Notes: generated by a model not told the origin, from the sequence alone. Shown: positions 1 through 13,282, counted from the first letter of the stretch. The stretch is DNA of 64,000 nucleotides from Neurospora tetraspora (GCF_033439725.1 NW_026944384.1:3224001-3288000), one strand, 5' to 3'. Numbers and translations: made by a program.

Positions 1-29
1 TCAAACGTCGCTAATGTTGCTCTTCTTAG

Positions 30-982
<953 letters not shown>

Positions 983-2487
983 AATATTACCAAGTTATTC
1001 TCAGGTTTGTGACGAGGTGAAATGTGAAAAGAATTGATTCGAGTTAACAGCTGCCTCCTATGATAGTGGTTCAACTTCCATCACCGAAAACTCCGCATCC
1101 AGACCGCCTTACTTCAGCTGTCAGTTTCGGCGTTGACGGAAAGGCCGTATCGAGATACCATGACCTCATCACCACCTTAGTACAAACCACATCGCCTCCC
1201 TATTCGGCCCTCGGTTCAGCCTCAGTAACACAAACACTCAATCCCCCTGGGGCTCCCATACTGGTTTACGAGCTTCCCAGGATATGAACCAGCTACGCAA
1301 ACACTTGATCCGCCATGACCGATTCATTAATACCCGTTGTGTGTTTTGTGCGACCGTGGTTCCAGGGCCACAGTGATGCTGTGTAACCACCCATCACCCC
1401 CACACATTCCAAACAACCGGGTCAACCCGTTATCCAGTAATTAGGTAGGTACCCTTCCATCTCCTCTCCCAGCTGTCTGGGCTGGTTGTTGATGGGTAGT
1501 GCTGTGCCCCGGCATGCCTTGGATGATGTTGCCTCGCCATGCACGCAATATTGCCCGCACGTATGTATGTAAGACGGGATAGCGGGAGCTTACATACACT
1601 ATGCACACACACCGGCACTGCACCCGTTCGGGGGTAAAGAACTACCGGTAGCTGGATGAAAAGCTCCCTCCTGGATGGATTAAACTCCTTCCCGGAAGGA
1701 CCAAGAGATCATCATAGAGCATTGGCTGTAGTTGTGATAAAGTTGGCACTGGTCAAGCTATGTACTCCGTACTTTGTGCCTGGAAGTTGACCAGAACCAG
1801 CATCATGCCTGGTAGCCATGTGTTATGTGTGACGCGCGATTGTCTGGAGTCCGGAGTTTTAACCAAGGAGGTCCCTGGTAGCGTTTGATGGGTTATACAT
1901 TGACTCGGCCGTACCGTAACAGAGGTAGGTATCTCGGGAAATCCGGATTCTACCTCTATCTTGAGGTGTGACAGAAAAGGTAGGGTTAAAGGTGTGTCGG
2001 TTCCTTGGGTTTAGTGGCCGTCAAGGAGCATTTACATAGGTGGCTTTGAGGTAACTTTGCAAATATTCTAGTTTCCTGACGGCTTTACGTGGAACCCATG
2101 TCTTTGCGAGATGACAAGTGAGGTTAAAGTTTCGCAAATCAGGCACGCGAAAAGCAGCACCTCAAGATCTGTTTCGAAGAGTAGGTAAAATTTCGGTCAC
2201 AAAAAAATTGGACCAGTTGTTGATAATACAGGTAAATATCTTCATCCGCCAGAGCCAGAGTCGGAGCCAGAGTCGGAGCCAGAACCAAGAAAGTTTTTGA
2301 ATAGTTGTGTACAGTGTGTGTATGTGTCTGATATCTCTCTCTCTCTTTCTCATTACAACTCAATGAGTTTATGCAGATATAAGACTAAAATAATCCAACA
2401 AAAGAAGCGAAAAAGAGAGAGAAGCATTTGTGTGTGTGTGTGTGTGTGTGTCTGAGTTTGACGAGTTTTCCCCTTCAACTTCTTCCT
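983..2487. other. Intergenic, tail-to-tail, no gene seen
   Basis: This 1.5 kb lies between the oxidase (+) and the Ser-rich gene (-), so it holds both 3' UTRs. It contains a short tandem of a 12-bp unit (GAGCCAGAGTCG) at about 2252-2287, a CT-rich run near 2335-2350 and a (TG)n microsatellite at 2429-2451. The short open frames here lack coding character. Confidence 0.6.
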
Positions 2488-3303
2488 TTAATGGGAGGCC
2501 AAAACTTCAAATATGCTACTCATGTTGACTGACGCTGCTGCTGGCTCTGCTCTCGTCCTTCCACCAAAAGAACCAAATGCCGAAATGGGCGCCCGGGCAG
2601 GCGAGGGTTCAAACATGTCGAAAAATGGTTCTGGTTCCGCTCTTGTTTGGTTTCCTGACCACATGAAAGAAGAAGAAGACGAGAAAGGAGAGAAGCGCGA
2701 GGCTGGGTCGGGGGTTGTGGGCGACGGGGCGCTCGAAGTGGTCGCTGAAGTCAGGTTCGACGAGCTCGGAGTTTCGTATAGATAGGCCATCAACAACTCG
2801 TGAAGCTCGGCCGTGGCAGTTGGGGAGAGTAGCGTCGGCCGGCTGATGCGCTTGTAAGAGCGGGCGCGGAAAGACGGCGCGGGGGAGACATCGGTTGGCG
2901 TCACGGGACGGTCGGAGTACTCGGAAGCGGACGACGAGAAGGACAAGCTCCTCGAGGGGTCATTGGGAGTGGTGATGTAGGGCGTCGTCGGCTTGGCCTG
3001 GGGTCGTTGGGTGGCGAGGTGCTGAGGAGCGATCTTGGCCGCAACTCTCCTGCTGTGCCTTCGCTCGAGCTCGGTCTGGAGGTTCCTCACCGGGGAGGAT
3101 GACCTGATGGTGGAGCTGCGCTTCGCCTTCCGCTTGGGATCGGTTTCGAAGAGGTCAATGGCCTTGGAGACGGGGACATTGCTCGGGGTGGTGTGGTTAA
3201 AGTCGTCCAAGAGCAGAGAGATCTGTGTGTCTTCGAGATCGGCCAACAGGTCGAAGACTCGGTCTATCGAGGAATGCGACTGGCGACGGGCGAGGGTCGG
3301 CAT
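2488..3303 (-). CDS. Uncharacterised Ser/Pro-rich protein, 271 aa
   Basis: A single-exon frame starts at ATG 3303 in a reasonable context (CCAAT before ATG) and ends in TAA at 2488. I recognise no domain. The N-terminus has a short amphipathic, possibly helical segment (SIDRVFDLLADLED, about residues 12-25), then a basic patch (KRKAKR, about 57-62). The rest is Ser/Thr/Pro-rich low complexity with a second hydrophobic helix (ATAELHELLMAYLYE, about 165-180) and a TRAEPEP/TRAEPAA repeat near the C-terminus. There is no signal peptide or membrane segment. The composition suggests an intrinsically disordered, possibly nuclear or signalling protein restricted to related fungi (inference). It diverges from the F-box-like gene across about 1.8 kb. 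Confidence 0.6.
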   Translation of the reverse strand: MPTLARRQSHSSIDRVFDLLADLEDTQISLLLDDFNHTTPSNVPVSKAIDLFETDPKRKAKRSSTIRSSSPVRNLQTELERRHSRRVAAKIAPQHLATQRPQAKPTTPYITTPNDPSRSLSFSSSASEYSDRPVTPTDVSPAPSFRARSYKRISRPTLLSPTATAELHELLMAYLYETPSSSNLTSATTSSAPSPTTPDPASRFSPFSSSSSFMWSGNQTRAEPEPFFDMFEPSPARAPISAFGSFGGRTRAEPAAASVNMSSIFEVLASH

Positions 3304-5108
3304 ATTGGGCGGTGGTTAGATTCGGAGTGGTGAATTTTGTTGTAGTGGTTGTAGATAGGAACGAACGACAAGGGAGTAAAACGGCGACGATGATTGACGA
3401 CAACGGCGGACCAAGAAAGACGAAATTGGAGAGAGACAAGGAGAGACAGAGCTGCGATAGCCAGAGTGAGTGTTGGATTATTTCTTTGTATTTTTGTTCT
3501 TGTTGTTGCGTTTGTTTGGTTGGTCCTGGTGATATTAAGGAAGGTCGGTAGCGGACTGCAAGCTACGATGTGGTGTGCTCATGACGGCATGGCTGTTGGG
3601 ATGTGTTGTTTGTCGTCGACTCTGTTCAGAATGGCCGGTGCCTGTGATGCATTAAGGTAAACAGATGCGGTGATGCGGCATTCAGTGCTGCATTGATGCC
3701 GAGTACAGTGGTTGCAGCAGCTTGAGACTCGGACCACTGGTGAGAAAGAGAGAAGGGGAAAGTGAGGAAAGTGGAAAAGTGGAAAGGACGGGAAGTGAGG
3801 CAGGCCCAAGAAACTGGGAGTCTGGGAATTGGAAGGGGGAAGAACTGGAGGGAGGGGGGGATTTTTTGCCGGGTCTTGCAAAATGCAAAGGTGCAATTAC
3901 ATTAATTCAACGTCGTATGGGTCTCTTGCCATGGCGATAATTTCCATGGGGAGACCAAGAGCGAGCTTCCCCATTAAAAATACTAAATTCGGGACGGGTC
4001 ACCGCGTGGATGGACGGGATGCACCCCCGATGCACCCCAGGCTCGGCCAACACTTGGCAGGGGCCGCCCTGGAATGGCTCCACTGCGCAATCAGCGGATA
4101 TCTCTCAGGCCTTCACCACTGCTCGTCACATTGCTGCTCGTGGGAGAAATGGTGAAAGTTGGACGGCCCTGACGGCCAAGGTCAAACGAAAGCAGGCCGC
4201 AATGCAACATCGCGCGAACCAGGGGAAATGGACGCCCAAATGCACGGATCATCTCCCGGGGCTGTTTTGCATCGGCAGGGGTGTCCCCTGGCAAGCCAAG
4301 CCACTTGCACCTGCTCTAGCCCTTTTTGCTCTTTCCCAATTGCGCTAACGTTACAGCCCTTTCGCCCTTTGATTGGTCACATGGCCGCCTTCTCGATGGA
4401 GACTCGAAATGCCCGTGCGTGCAGTGTTCGCGGCAGGCAAGTATGTAGGCAACGTCACTTGACCGAACACCACACTGGATTCTGATATGACTTCAAATGT
4501 CTAATGTTCTTCAACCTCATCCCAAAATCACTCGGAATTCGACGCGGGGTACTGGCCTGCGCACACTGAATCACACCGGCTTCGGAATCAATTTCAAGAC
4601 CAGCATAACAGGCTGTTTTACTGAGTGGGCGTCTTTCGAGGCAAATGTCCTGGACTTCCTCACCTGTGGACGTCAAATCCACGACACAACAATGGAAAAC
4701 ATCATTGCATTCCCTACGAGGCTGTCGATTTCTTCGTGAGTTTTCCGCTCGCTGAATTCATTTTGGTCCATAATTCTCATGGTCACTTTTCCATTGATCG
4801 CCATCGATGGTCTTGGCTTAACTTTCAAGATTCGCGTTTCCAATTTGGGATGGAAGAAACGGTGTTTTGGTCAGCAGTCATCCGAACTCCGGCGAGTTAA
4901 CGAGACAAGTGAAGGTAAATTACTGGTTTTTTTCCACAAAAACTCCGCTCTATTTGAAATTCAACTTTTCCTGAAACCCAGGTAGCGTTTTTCTTCCTCT
5001 TGCACTCCCTTCCCACCTTCAACAAGTCCCGGAGCCACCATCCACCGACATCAAACAGTGACGAAGTCGGCGTCGAAATACTTGCGAAAAGCCTGGAGCA
5101 AGCACAAC
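3304..5108. other. Divergent intergenic region
   Basis: About 1.8 kb separates two divergently transcribed genes and should hold both promoters and 5' leaders. Several 60-110-codon frames occur, but they overlap in many frames and none has an ATG in good context together with splice support. I see no other feature. Confidence 0.5.
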
Positions 5109-7484
5109 ATGCTGCTAAAACTACCCTTCGAAACGCTCACTCACATTTTGGGTCACTTTGCTCTGACTTTGCCCAAAAATAGTGATGACTTTCCAAGTTA
5201 TCGTTCAGCGCGCAATCATGCGTACGAGGCCGACGATCTAGCCCCTCTTCTCCAAGACCGACGGACTTTGCGGAAACTTTGCCTTGTCCACTCACGCTGC
5301 CACGCTGTGGCCTCTCTGCTCCTTTATCAAACCGTTATTCTGGAGGATGCAGCGGCACTACCCTTCTTCTTACGGACGCTCTTAGAATCTCCCAAAGCAG
5401 GCGAGGTGGTCCGAGTTCTGGCAGTAATAGCAACCTTCAACACCACCAAAGACGAGTATGACCTATACAGATGCGCTTATAAGGGCCTCTGGGCGGACAT
5501 TGGGCGACAGGTATTCGAAGAAGCGCCGCGCAAAATCCAGCGAGGCGAATTTGACTGGCGCATCCGGTTCAGTAACTACCATTGTCAGCCTGATAATGAC
5601 GCCACGGACATTCAAGTCACGAGGAGGAAAACGCGTACCATGGAGCTTGTCAATACTTTGAAGCGGGATTTGTTCCTCTGGGCTGGGTTTGCAACAGGTC
5701 GCGATCGCCCACCTATGAATAAGCTCATGCAAGACTTCCTCTACTGCATGCTCCGGGAAACACCTCGGGTACGACGACTATTGTTGCAGTTCCCGCTTGA
5801 TTGGGGAGCTCCGCAGTGCAGCTTTGCAAGTTTCGCGAAGCTCTATGATGACAACGCGTCTTCTACGCCAGACTTCTGCTCGTCTTTGACCGAGCTCATC
5901 CTGTTGTCAACCTCGAAACGCCCAGCAAACTGCTGGCTTCAAGATGTAAGACAGTATCCGTTTCGATACTTCCGCTCCCTTGACACACTCACGGCCATTG
6001 GGTCGACAGAAACTTTCGACCCATTCCACCACGAAGCGCTCAAAAGTATCCGCCATCTGCACCTCTTAGATACGACCGTGCAGCTTCGGACACTTTGCGG
6101 TATGCTCCTCAAGTTGCCTCAGGATCTCGTCTCTCTCATATTCAAGCAACGTCCATCAGATCCTTTCAAACTGCCTGCCCTAGACGACCTCCCCACTACA
6201 AAAGCACCAACGCTCTCCGAAGCATTGCTCCTGAAGGGCAGCAAACTTCAAGAGCTCACACTCGTTTTCTGTTATTCGAACTGCTTCAAGAACTTTATCG
6301 GGCAAAGACAGCGTCTCACTAGCCTCCCAACTTTGGATCGCTTGGAAAAGTTGACTATTCAAAAACATCTTCTATTCGGGAATCCCCGCAACTTTTCGCG
6401 CGAGGTCAATCTAGCCAGCCTGCTTCCGCCAAATCTCATCAAACTGAACATTCTCGACGAATGGAAGATGGATATCATCGAACGCGAAACATGGCTAAGT
6501 CGATACCAGAGGAACGACCCAGACTATTCCGAAATGGACCTTTACCAGACCGATGTCTTTTCGGAATCCGACATGTCGCATCTTGTTCATATCTTACCCG
6601 ATGATATCCCCAACGTTTTCAAGGCTTCAAAGGGTCTAGAGCTGTTCTCATCCTATCGCAACGCGGTCGAGACGATGCTGCTCAATCTAGCTGCTGACTG
6701 CCACGCTGATCAAATCGGCTGCCACATGCAGGCTGTGGACGAACAGCAGAGCCGACGGAAACTTGCCAGTCTTCGTTCCGTCACATATCAAGTCGCACCG
6801 AACAAGCCACTCGAACTGTTCCCTGAGGCTGAAGCTCGCGTTCATGAAGAGAATTGGTCACATGTTTCAGAACGTCCACCTGTCAAAGACTCGATGGAAA
6901 AGACTATATCTGCAATCAAATCTGGCTCATTTTTGTGCTGGATCCCTTGCCGTTGGACAGACAGTATTCTTCTCGATTATGCATTTGGTAGTCGCTATGA
7001 TGATTTTGGGGTGAGCGTACGGTATATCCGTGACGATGGCTCCATTGGGAGTAGTGCCGCAGAGGGAAGCGATGACGTTAACGAGGACAGCGAGGACAGC
7101 GAGGACAGCGAGGACAGCGAGGACAACGAGGACAACGAGGACAACGAGGACAACGAGGACAACGAGGACAACGAGGACAACGAGGACAACGAGGACAACG
7201 AGGACAACGAGGACAACGAGGACAACGAGGACAACGAGGACAACGAGGACAACGAAAATCGCGAGGCTGTTGACCAGCCCAAGCCCAAGCTTCTCTATCT
7301 ATGGTGTGCATTCCGAAACATCCAAAGAGAGTATTTCGCGGATATCACTGCAGCTTTTGCGCTGTCTGGTGTCCAGTTTGATTGCTTTGGGGACTCGAGG
7401 CCGTGGCTCCTGGCTATCAGAGATGCTGCAAAGGTTGAGGTCCAGGAACTGGGGATTGATGTGGTTGTGCGGGAGGATCTCTGA
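5109..7484 (+). CDS. F-box-like protein with acidic EDS/EDN repeat, 791 aa
   Basis: The open frame extends upstream to 5058, but the first ATG is at 5109, followed at once by an F-box-like start (LLKLPFETLTHILGHF). F-box proteins bring substrates to SCF ubiquitin ligases through Skp1; that role is inferred from this short segment only. The middle part (about residues 60-640) is Leu-rich and may form irregular leucine-rich repeats, as is common in large fungal F-box proteins. Near residues 659-715 lies an acidic tract made of 19 nine-base units (4 EDS then 15 EDN), followed by a conserved-looking C-terminal segment of about 75 residues. No intron is needed. The length of the acidic tract is probably polymorphic because each unit keeps the frame. 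Confidence 0.75.
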   Translation: MLLKLPFETLTHILGHFALTLPKNSDDFPSYRSARNHAYEADDLAPLLQDRRTLRKLCLVHSRCHAVASLLLYQTVILEDAAALPFFLRTLLESPKAGEVVRVLAVIATFNTTKDEYDLYRCAYKGLWADIGRQVFEEAPRKIQRGEFDWRIRFSNYHCQPDNDATDIQVTRRKTRTMELVNTLKRDLFLWAGFATGRDRPPMNKLMQDFLYCMLRETPRVRRLLLQFPLDWGAPQCSFASFAKLYDDNASSTPDFCSSLTELILLSTSKRPANCWLQDVRQYPFRYFRSLDTLTAIGSTETFDPFHHEALKSIRHLHLLDTTVQLRTLCGMLLKLPQDLVSLIFKQRPSDPFKLPALDDLPTTKAPTLSEALLLKGSKLQELTLVFCYSNCFKNFIGQRQRLTSLPTLDRLEKLTIQKHLLFGNPRNFSREVNLASLLPPNLIKLNILDEWKMDIIERETWLSRYQRNDPDYSEMDLYQTDVFSESDMSHLVHILPDDIPNVFKASKGLELFSSYRNAVETMLLNLAADCHADQIGCHMQAVDEQQSRRKLASLRSVTYQVAPNKPLELFPEAEARVHEENWSHVSERPPVKDSMEKTISAIKSGSFLCWIPCRWTDSILLDYAFGSRYDDFGVSVRYIRDDGSIGSSAAEGSDDVNEDSEDSEDSEDSEDNEDNEDNEDNEDNEDNEDNEDNEDNEDNEDNEDNEDNEDNEDNENREAVDQPKPKLLYLWCAFRNIQREYFADITAAFALSGVQFDCFGDSRPWLLAIRDAAKVEVQELGIDVVVREDL
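7083..7253 (+). repeat. In-frame 9-bp minisatellite, about 19 units
   Basis: Four copies of GAGGACAGC are followed by about fifteen copies of GAGGACAAC, almost without variation, inside the F-box-like gene. It encodes (EDS)4(EDN)15. The single switch from AGC to AAC suggests growth by slippage or unequal exchange from two founder units. Confidence 0.95.
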
Positions 7485-8577
7485 TCCTACGATCACTGGG
7501 AGAAGTCTTCAAATAAACGAAGCGTAATCCACGGAGTCGCGTGACTACCTACACCAGGTAGTCCGCTCCTAGTTGATATATTTGCTAATGACCAACATGG
7601 CTTCCGAATGACACTCGGATAATCATAAATAGAAGGACGCTTAAAATGGGACGCTGGCACAGCTCAGATAGGATGTTGCTACCGTTCAGATAGGAGGCCA
7701 TATCACTCAATGATTAGCAGAGATGATGGTTAGGTAGCACCCCGAAAATAATAGATTCTTAAAACCCAGTGCCGCCCCCAACTGTCTGTGATTCTGGGAA
7801 GAAGAACAATACCATTGTTGGATATCCTACAACAAAACCGGTTATAAGATAACGTGAAGGTCATTACGGACCCCTGCCTTGTTCTCTGAGTGACCGTGGA
7901 AGATACACAATTGGTACTTGTCTGCTGTTTTACGCATTAACTAGTCTTCGAGATGGCTTTTCTCTGTCATGATGTGGCAGTTTCTGGAACAAAATAATCC
8001 AAATGGTTCCGGGATATCGCATCGTGACTATTGTGTGAAACATAACAAGTGGAAACGCGTTAATATCCTTCATAATTCAGTGTCAAATGCGTTTATATAT
8101 GTCACGATCACTTCGGTTAGTGACTACGGCACTCTTAATGTCACTTAGCCGTCATCAAGCTGCTCAAGGTTTCGAAGAGTTTTCACATAATGAAATATGC
8201 AAGTGGTGATCTCACTGAGCTGGAACTTTAAGTTGATCCGGGTTTTAATGAGTCTATCTAAGCCACTACCTCTATGTAATAGGTAATTGACTGTTGGCTT
8301 TACTCAATCTCCGAGTTAGGACTAACACCATACCATCACTCCTGCCTATGCTCAAGTGAGCGCCATAGCCGACGGTTCGACCATCAAATCCCCAGTACTC
8401 CTTTTCCTTGTCCTTTTCCTTGACAATCTCTTCGATATGAGAGCTTAAGCCAACCTGTTGAACGCCATCCATGTCCGAACTTTCATCTATCACTAGATGG
8501 ATTGTAATTCCTCCACAAGAATGCTTCCACGTTCATTAGACTCGCCAGTTTTGGTTGTACCATATTATAGCAACAAC
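7485..8577. other. Convergent intergenic region, no gene seen
   Basis: This 1.1 kb separates the 3' ends of the F-box-like gene (+) and the P450 gene (-). It is more AT-rich than the genes. A 73-codon minus-strand frame at 8272-8493 has no supporting feature. Confidence 0.5.
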
Positions 8578-10755
8578 TTAAGCGCTAGGACTAGGACGAG
8601 CCTGCTTGCCATCCTCCGCAGCCTTCTCAGCCATCTTGGCAACCAGAATGTGGCGGTCGAGCAATTCGTCTACCATCGGGGAGCGAGGCTTGATGGAGAC
8701 TTTGAAGGGGAGGACAATCCTGGGAAAAAGGGAATTAGTAACTCATATCTTGCGGCAATAACTCCAACTAGGGATCAGAGAAAGGAAGGAGGAAGTACTT
8801 ACGACTGTCCCTTATGTGAAAACTCCGGCTCAAAATCCTTCAGGTTACCATCCGGTCCAATAGGCAGATCAAACTCCATGGTAGCCAACATCATCGCCAT
8901 GGCGATCAACAAACTGTTCTCCGCCAGATGCTGGCCCACGCAGACACGGCGTCCAAAACCAAAGTTGCCAACAGGGAAAGGCTCGCCCCAGCCGCCCTCC
9001 TCCTTGGGCAGGTAGCGCTCGGGGAAGAAGCGCTCCGGCTCACGATAACGCTTCTCGTCTCTGTTCATGGCCCAGACGTTGGGGTAGACAATGGTTCCGC
9101 AAGGGATCCGCATTCCGTTGTAGGTGTCGTCGCCATCGGGGTCGATGTCGTTGGAATCTTTGACGCTGGCATGGGGGATGCCGAGCGGGGAAAGCGGGTT
9201 GATTCGGTAGACCTCCTGAAGGATGAGATTGACGTATTTGAATTTGGGGATATCCTCCCAGGTGGGAAGGCGGATGGTTCCGGCGCGGTTGCTGGAGGAC
9301 GCGGCCCAGGGTGCGGGAGTGGTGGGGCGGTAATCCTCTACGGGCTCGGTGGGAACACCGGTCGTGAGTAGAATGTAGTCGACCTCCGCCTGAGCGCGGC
9401 GCTGAACGCGAGGGTGCTTGACCAAGTAAAGAATGATGAGGTTGACAGTCGAGGCAGTGGTATCGTTGCCGGCGATGAGCATGGTCGCAGCTCCTCCCTT
9501 GATATCCTCCTCATAGTAGACGTTCTGCCTGTTTCTACGAGCGTCCTCCCCCCGGAGATAGTGCATTCTGTGCACAAAGCATTCCTTGAGCTTGCGAATG
9601 GGCTGTATTGCTGGTTAGCAACCGAGTTTTAACTGTCTTAAAAGGCTGACTTACGTAGTCCGACATCGATTCGTTGAAAGGACGCTCTGTGATATCCTGG
9701 ATGGCCTTCTTGTTCTCGTGAGCATACTTGAGACGCTCCATGAACGGCAACCAGTCGGGAAGGTGGCGGGCTAGAGGACTCAAGTTAGTAATTTGTTCGT
9801 TGGGCAATTATGGTAGATAGGAAAAACTTACTCCACGGAATGCGATCCATGATCGAGCTGGCTGGAGCTCCTGCCTTGCCAACAGCTTCGGAAGCCTCTG
9901 CGGCTAGCTTGACCCACTCATCCGTGGGAGTGTCAACATCGATGCCATAAGCGATCTTCATAATTATGGCCACGGCAAAATGAGTGACAGCGGACATCCA
10001 CTCTTTGGGGTTCTCGATCAGATTCTTGCACATGATCATTGCCTGCTTCCTTTGCAGGGTTTGGAAATAGACACAGCCGATCTTGGTGAGAGGAGGCGAC
10101 AGAACCTTTCGATGGAGACCCCATTGGGGCCCCCAACGGAGCCAGGTGAGGGTGGGCGCCCATCCCATTCTATAGATGTCGTTGTTAGCAATGCCAGATA
10201 CGAGACAATGTTGCAAGGGTTTGAACTTACTCCTCAAACATCACGAAGCGGGGACGGTCCGAGTACTTCCTTCCACGGACATCGAGCAGTTCATGGGCTG
10301 CTTCGTAGGAGTTGAGGACGACCCATTTAGTGCCGAGTGTCTCAAAGTACAGCACATCGGAGTCTGTTTCAAGCAAAGAACGTCAGTCGATTGGTCAGTC
10401 GAGGGCATATGGGCTACTTCAACTTACTGTATTTCTTCGACCACTCCGAGTATTTGCGGAAGGACTCGTCCTCCGGAACATGACGATAATGGCCAAGGAG
10501 AAAGTCGCCCGGCGGGCTCGGCGGGAGAGGCGCCTTTCTGTACGGATCACCTCTACGATAGGCTTCGGAGAGGTTCTTGTAGGCGGAGTAGGCAATGAAG
10601 AGACCGATCGCAATTCCCGCTACCGTGTCGACAGATTGCTGTATGGACTGAAAGCCAGTGGTAGGAGCGCCTGTTGCGCCTGTTGCGCTGCTGTTGCTCG
10701 TGGCCATATCCGATGACGGGCCAATGCCGAAGTCGCCCATGAAGAAATTCATCAT
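8578..10755 (-). CDS. Cytochrome P450 monooxygenase, 618 aa, six exons
   Basis: Exons run 10755-10428, 10363-10231, 10169-9832, 9770-9655, 9602-8803 and 8719-8578, joined by five introns of 52-83 nt, all GTAAGT...AG and frame-consistent. The protein starts with an N-terminal membrane anchor (VAGIAIGLFIAYSAY, about residues 46-62) and the proline-rich hinge PLPPSPPG. It then has the I-helix (AGNDTTAS), the ExxR motif (EVYR, in LILQEVYRINPLS) and the haem loop FGFGRRVCVGQ with the ligand Cys near residue 526. It is therefore an intact ER-bound microsomal P450. Its overall look is like the OrdA/O-methylsterigmatocystin-oxidoreductase group of fungal P450s, but the substrate is unknown. No biosynthetic backbone gene lies nearby, so catabolic or detoxifying use is as likely as secondary metabolism. 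Confidence 0.92.
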
Positions 10756-11870
10756 GGTCGATAGTGAACAATCGAGAGTGGACTGATCCGGTGTAAGTCG
10801 CTGCGATATTGAATGGGTTCGTCAAGGTATGTTGCGCAAGGTATGGTTGGTGTATTCGGAAGGTGAGATGTCGTGGTTGGTTTCACGACCGAGGATGCGG
10901 ACGACTGGAAGTTTGTGTTCGAGTCTGGGTTTGAGTTTGGGTGGAAGGGGAGAATTGTGGTCTCTTATGTGGTTCAGTTTCCGTTGTCGCCTGGAGCACG
11001 AACCATCTCAGGTTCGTTTTGCGACAATGAATTGGCGAGTGAATAGTGGTGAAGTTCAAGGTTGTGGTCCTCAGTTCGTCGTCTGGTGTCACTGGTACAC
11101 ATGGCATGTGCTGGCGGCCCGCCAAACCTTGACGGACAGCTACACTGTTCACATATTAGTATTCCATCACAGACATTGTGCATCCTACAACCAGGCTGTT
11201 GGTGTTGTTGATGGGATGGTGACTGTTATGGTGGTGGTTGCTGTGGGGACGTGTCTCAACCACAACTCATACATATCAACCTTGGTCCCATGTCGTCTTC
11301 GTCGCCATCCAAACGGAAACATTCCACGGGATCATCTTACATGCAGCGGCGCTCAGGAAGCATCCAGTCGGGAACACCTGCTAGAAGTGGGTAAGCTTCC
11401 AAGCTATTGGTCTTGGGGTGCGGCTATCTCCAGATCCCCATCTCCGGAAATCCTGCTGAGACGTATGCCATTCCCGATCCAGGCTGAGATAGGCGAAGTG
11501 GGCAGCACCTTGACGGTGGTATCGTGAGGGGAAGTTGTGTGAATGGGGGCTAGGACGCACCATCAGGTTCACTCTTCACTCAGTCGAAACGTGACAACAC
11601 TCACCAAGGACTCATTTCTTTCCGTCCCAACTTTATGCTCTTGGGTCTGCTTTTCTGAGCAAGAGTTGATTGGAAGTTGAAAATCTCATCGAGAGCAACT
11701 TCCTGGACTTGCTCCAAGTTCGTCAAGTTGTGCTTTTTTTTTCTTTCCATGTCTTCACCCCGTGACCAGAACTTTACCAACTCGTACTTTCCCTTCCCAT
11801 CCTCCAGGCAACGCACCTTCCACCCTAAACCCCTTCACTCCCATCCTCGTCCCCCACCTCCGCGCCTTCC
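10756..11870. other. P450 promoter side / SGNH hydrolase 3' side
   Basis: This 1.1 kb contains the presumed P450 promoter and leader and the 3' UTR of the next minus-strand gene. A 232-codon plus-strand frame (10829-11527) is open but has no recognisable domain and overlaps competing frames, so I do not call it. Confidence 0.45.
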
Positions 11871-13282
11871 TCAGCTAAAGAAATCCAGCGGGAACCCATC
11901 AGCCATAGCCTGATACCCCGCCACATTCGGATGCAAATGATCCCCGCCATCAAACTGTTTCGCCAACTGACTCTTGACACTCGGATCGCCAATAATCTTC
12001 CCAAAGTCCACCACCGCATCCAGTTGTCCCCCACTACTATTCAAAATCCACTGATTAACCTTATTCCTCGTCTGCTCCCTCGCCGGATTACTATAACTCT
12101 GTCCATTCCCTCCAAACGGCGTAATCGTGCCTCCAATAACTTTAATCCCCGCGCTCTTACACTCCTTCGCAATCTGCTTATACGCGTCTATCAAGCGGTT
12201 GCCAATCCCATTCTGACTCTCACTGTCCGTCCCGCCGCCGCCAATGTCGTTGACCCCCTCGAAAATCATGACGTATTTCACCCCTTGCTGCTGCAGCGCG
12301 TCGCGCTTGTACCTGCTTAGCAAAGTGGGCCCAAGTCCGCCGCTGAGCACGGCGTTGCCGCCCGCGGCTTGGTTGTTGACGCCAATGTGGTTGATTCCGT
12401 TCTTTTGCATGCGCGCTAACAACAAATCGGGCCACCGGTTGTTGGCGTCGTCGGTGCTGCCGCGCCCGTCGGTGATGCTGTCGCCGAGGATAGTGAAGGC
12501 GGAAGAGTTTGAGGAAGTGGGCTTCCAGGCTTCGACGGCTGGCAGAAAATACCAGTGCTTGGTGTCCTTGCCGCCGGTGATGCTGGCTTCCGAGGCCTTG
12601 TTGCCGGAGACCATCCAGCTGGTGGTGCGTGAACCCGGGTGACCGGTGATGCTACTGCTGCTTTGACCGGTTTTGAAGTACAGCGATACGGCAATGTTGG
12701 CTTGGCCGGGAACGCTGAAGTCGATGGGGTCCGTGTAGGCTACTTGGCCGCGCGGGATGGTGATGCCTTCGCTGCCGTTTTTGAAGGTGATGGGCTTCAG
12801 GGTGGTGGTGTCGATGCCGGAGACCCCGGCTTTGCCTGAGGTGGGGAGGGCGATGGTGGCGGCGGTTATGGGTAGGTCAGAGCCCCCGAAGGTGTTGCTG
12901 ATTTGTAGGCGGATGCGGTCGGCAGGAAGAGAGAGGTAGAGAGTCTGACGGAGAGTGGCGTCTTTGAAGACTCCGCCGCTGGACTGTGAGTTCCAACATG
13001 GTCAGCATAATCTGATATCTGTGGAATAGAAGCATTTTGGAGTAGAAGTGACGGGCTTCTTACAAAGGGCGATGGTGGCATGTTACTCGACTCAACGAGT
13101 TGTGGCATCGATGTCCAAGAGGCTACCCAGTGGTAGTCGTTTGCAGCAGCTCCGACTGAATCACGGAGGCCCAGCAGCTCGCTGTGCGCGGCGTCGAGAT
13201 TTGGCGAGGGCAAGCCATTGGCCCAGCCGAAAATGCAAAGCAATACCGTGGCAAGGCCAAATGATGTGGTGTAAACCATCAT
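11871..13282 (-). CDS. Secreted SGNH/GDSL-type hydrolase (esterase), 443 aa
   Basis: Two exons, 13282-13064 and 12983-11871, are joined by an 80-nt intron (GTAAGA...CACAG, phase 0). The N-terminus is a signal peptide (hydrophobic TTSFGLATVLLCIFGWANG), so the enzyme is probably secreted. The SGNH blocks are present: block I FTILGDSITDG with the nucleophile Ser near residue 240, block III with GVNDIGGG, and block V DHLHPNVAGY with the Asp-His pair near residue 421. About 150 residues before block I resemble the N-terminal domain seen in fungal secreted GDSL esterases of about 440 residues. A role in cleaving plant or cell-wall esters is likely (family knowledge). The exact substrate is not visible. 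Confidence 0.88.

Noticed and set aside
7030-7527. Long frame of TR-type repeats in the minisatellite
   Set aside because: Frame-shifted reading of the EDN repeat; the F-box-like frame is continuous and longer.
10829-11527. 232-codon plus-strand frame upstream of the P450 gene
   Set aside because: Overlaps competing frames, Trp/Val/Arg-biased, no splice or domain support; probably promoter or leader of the P450 gene.
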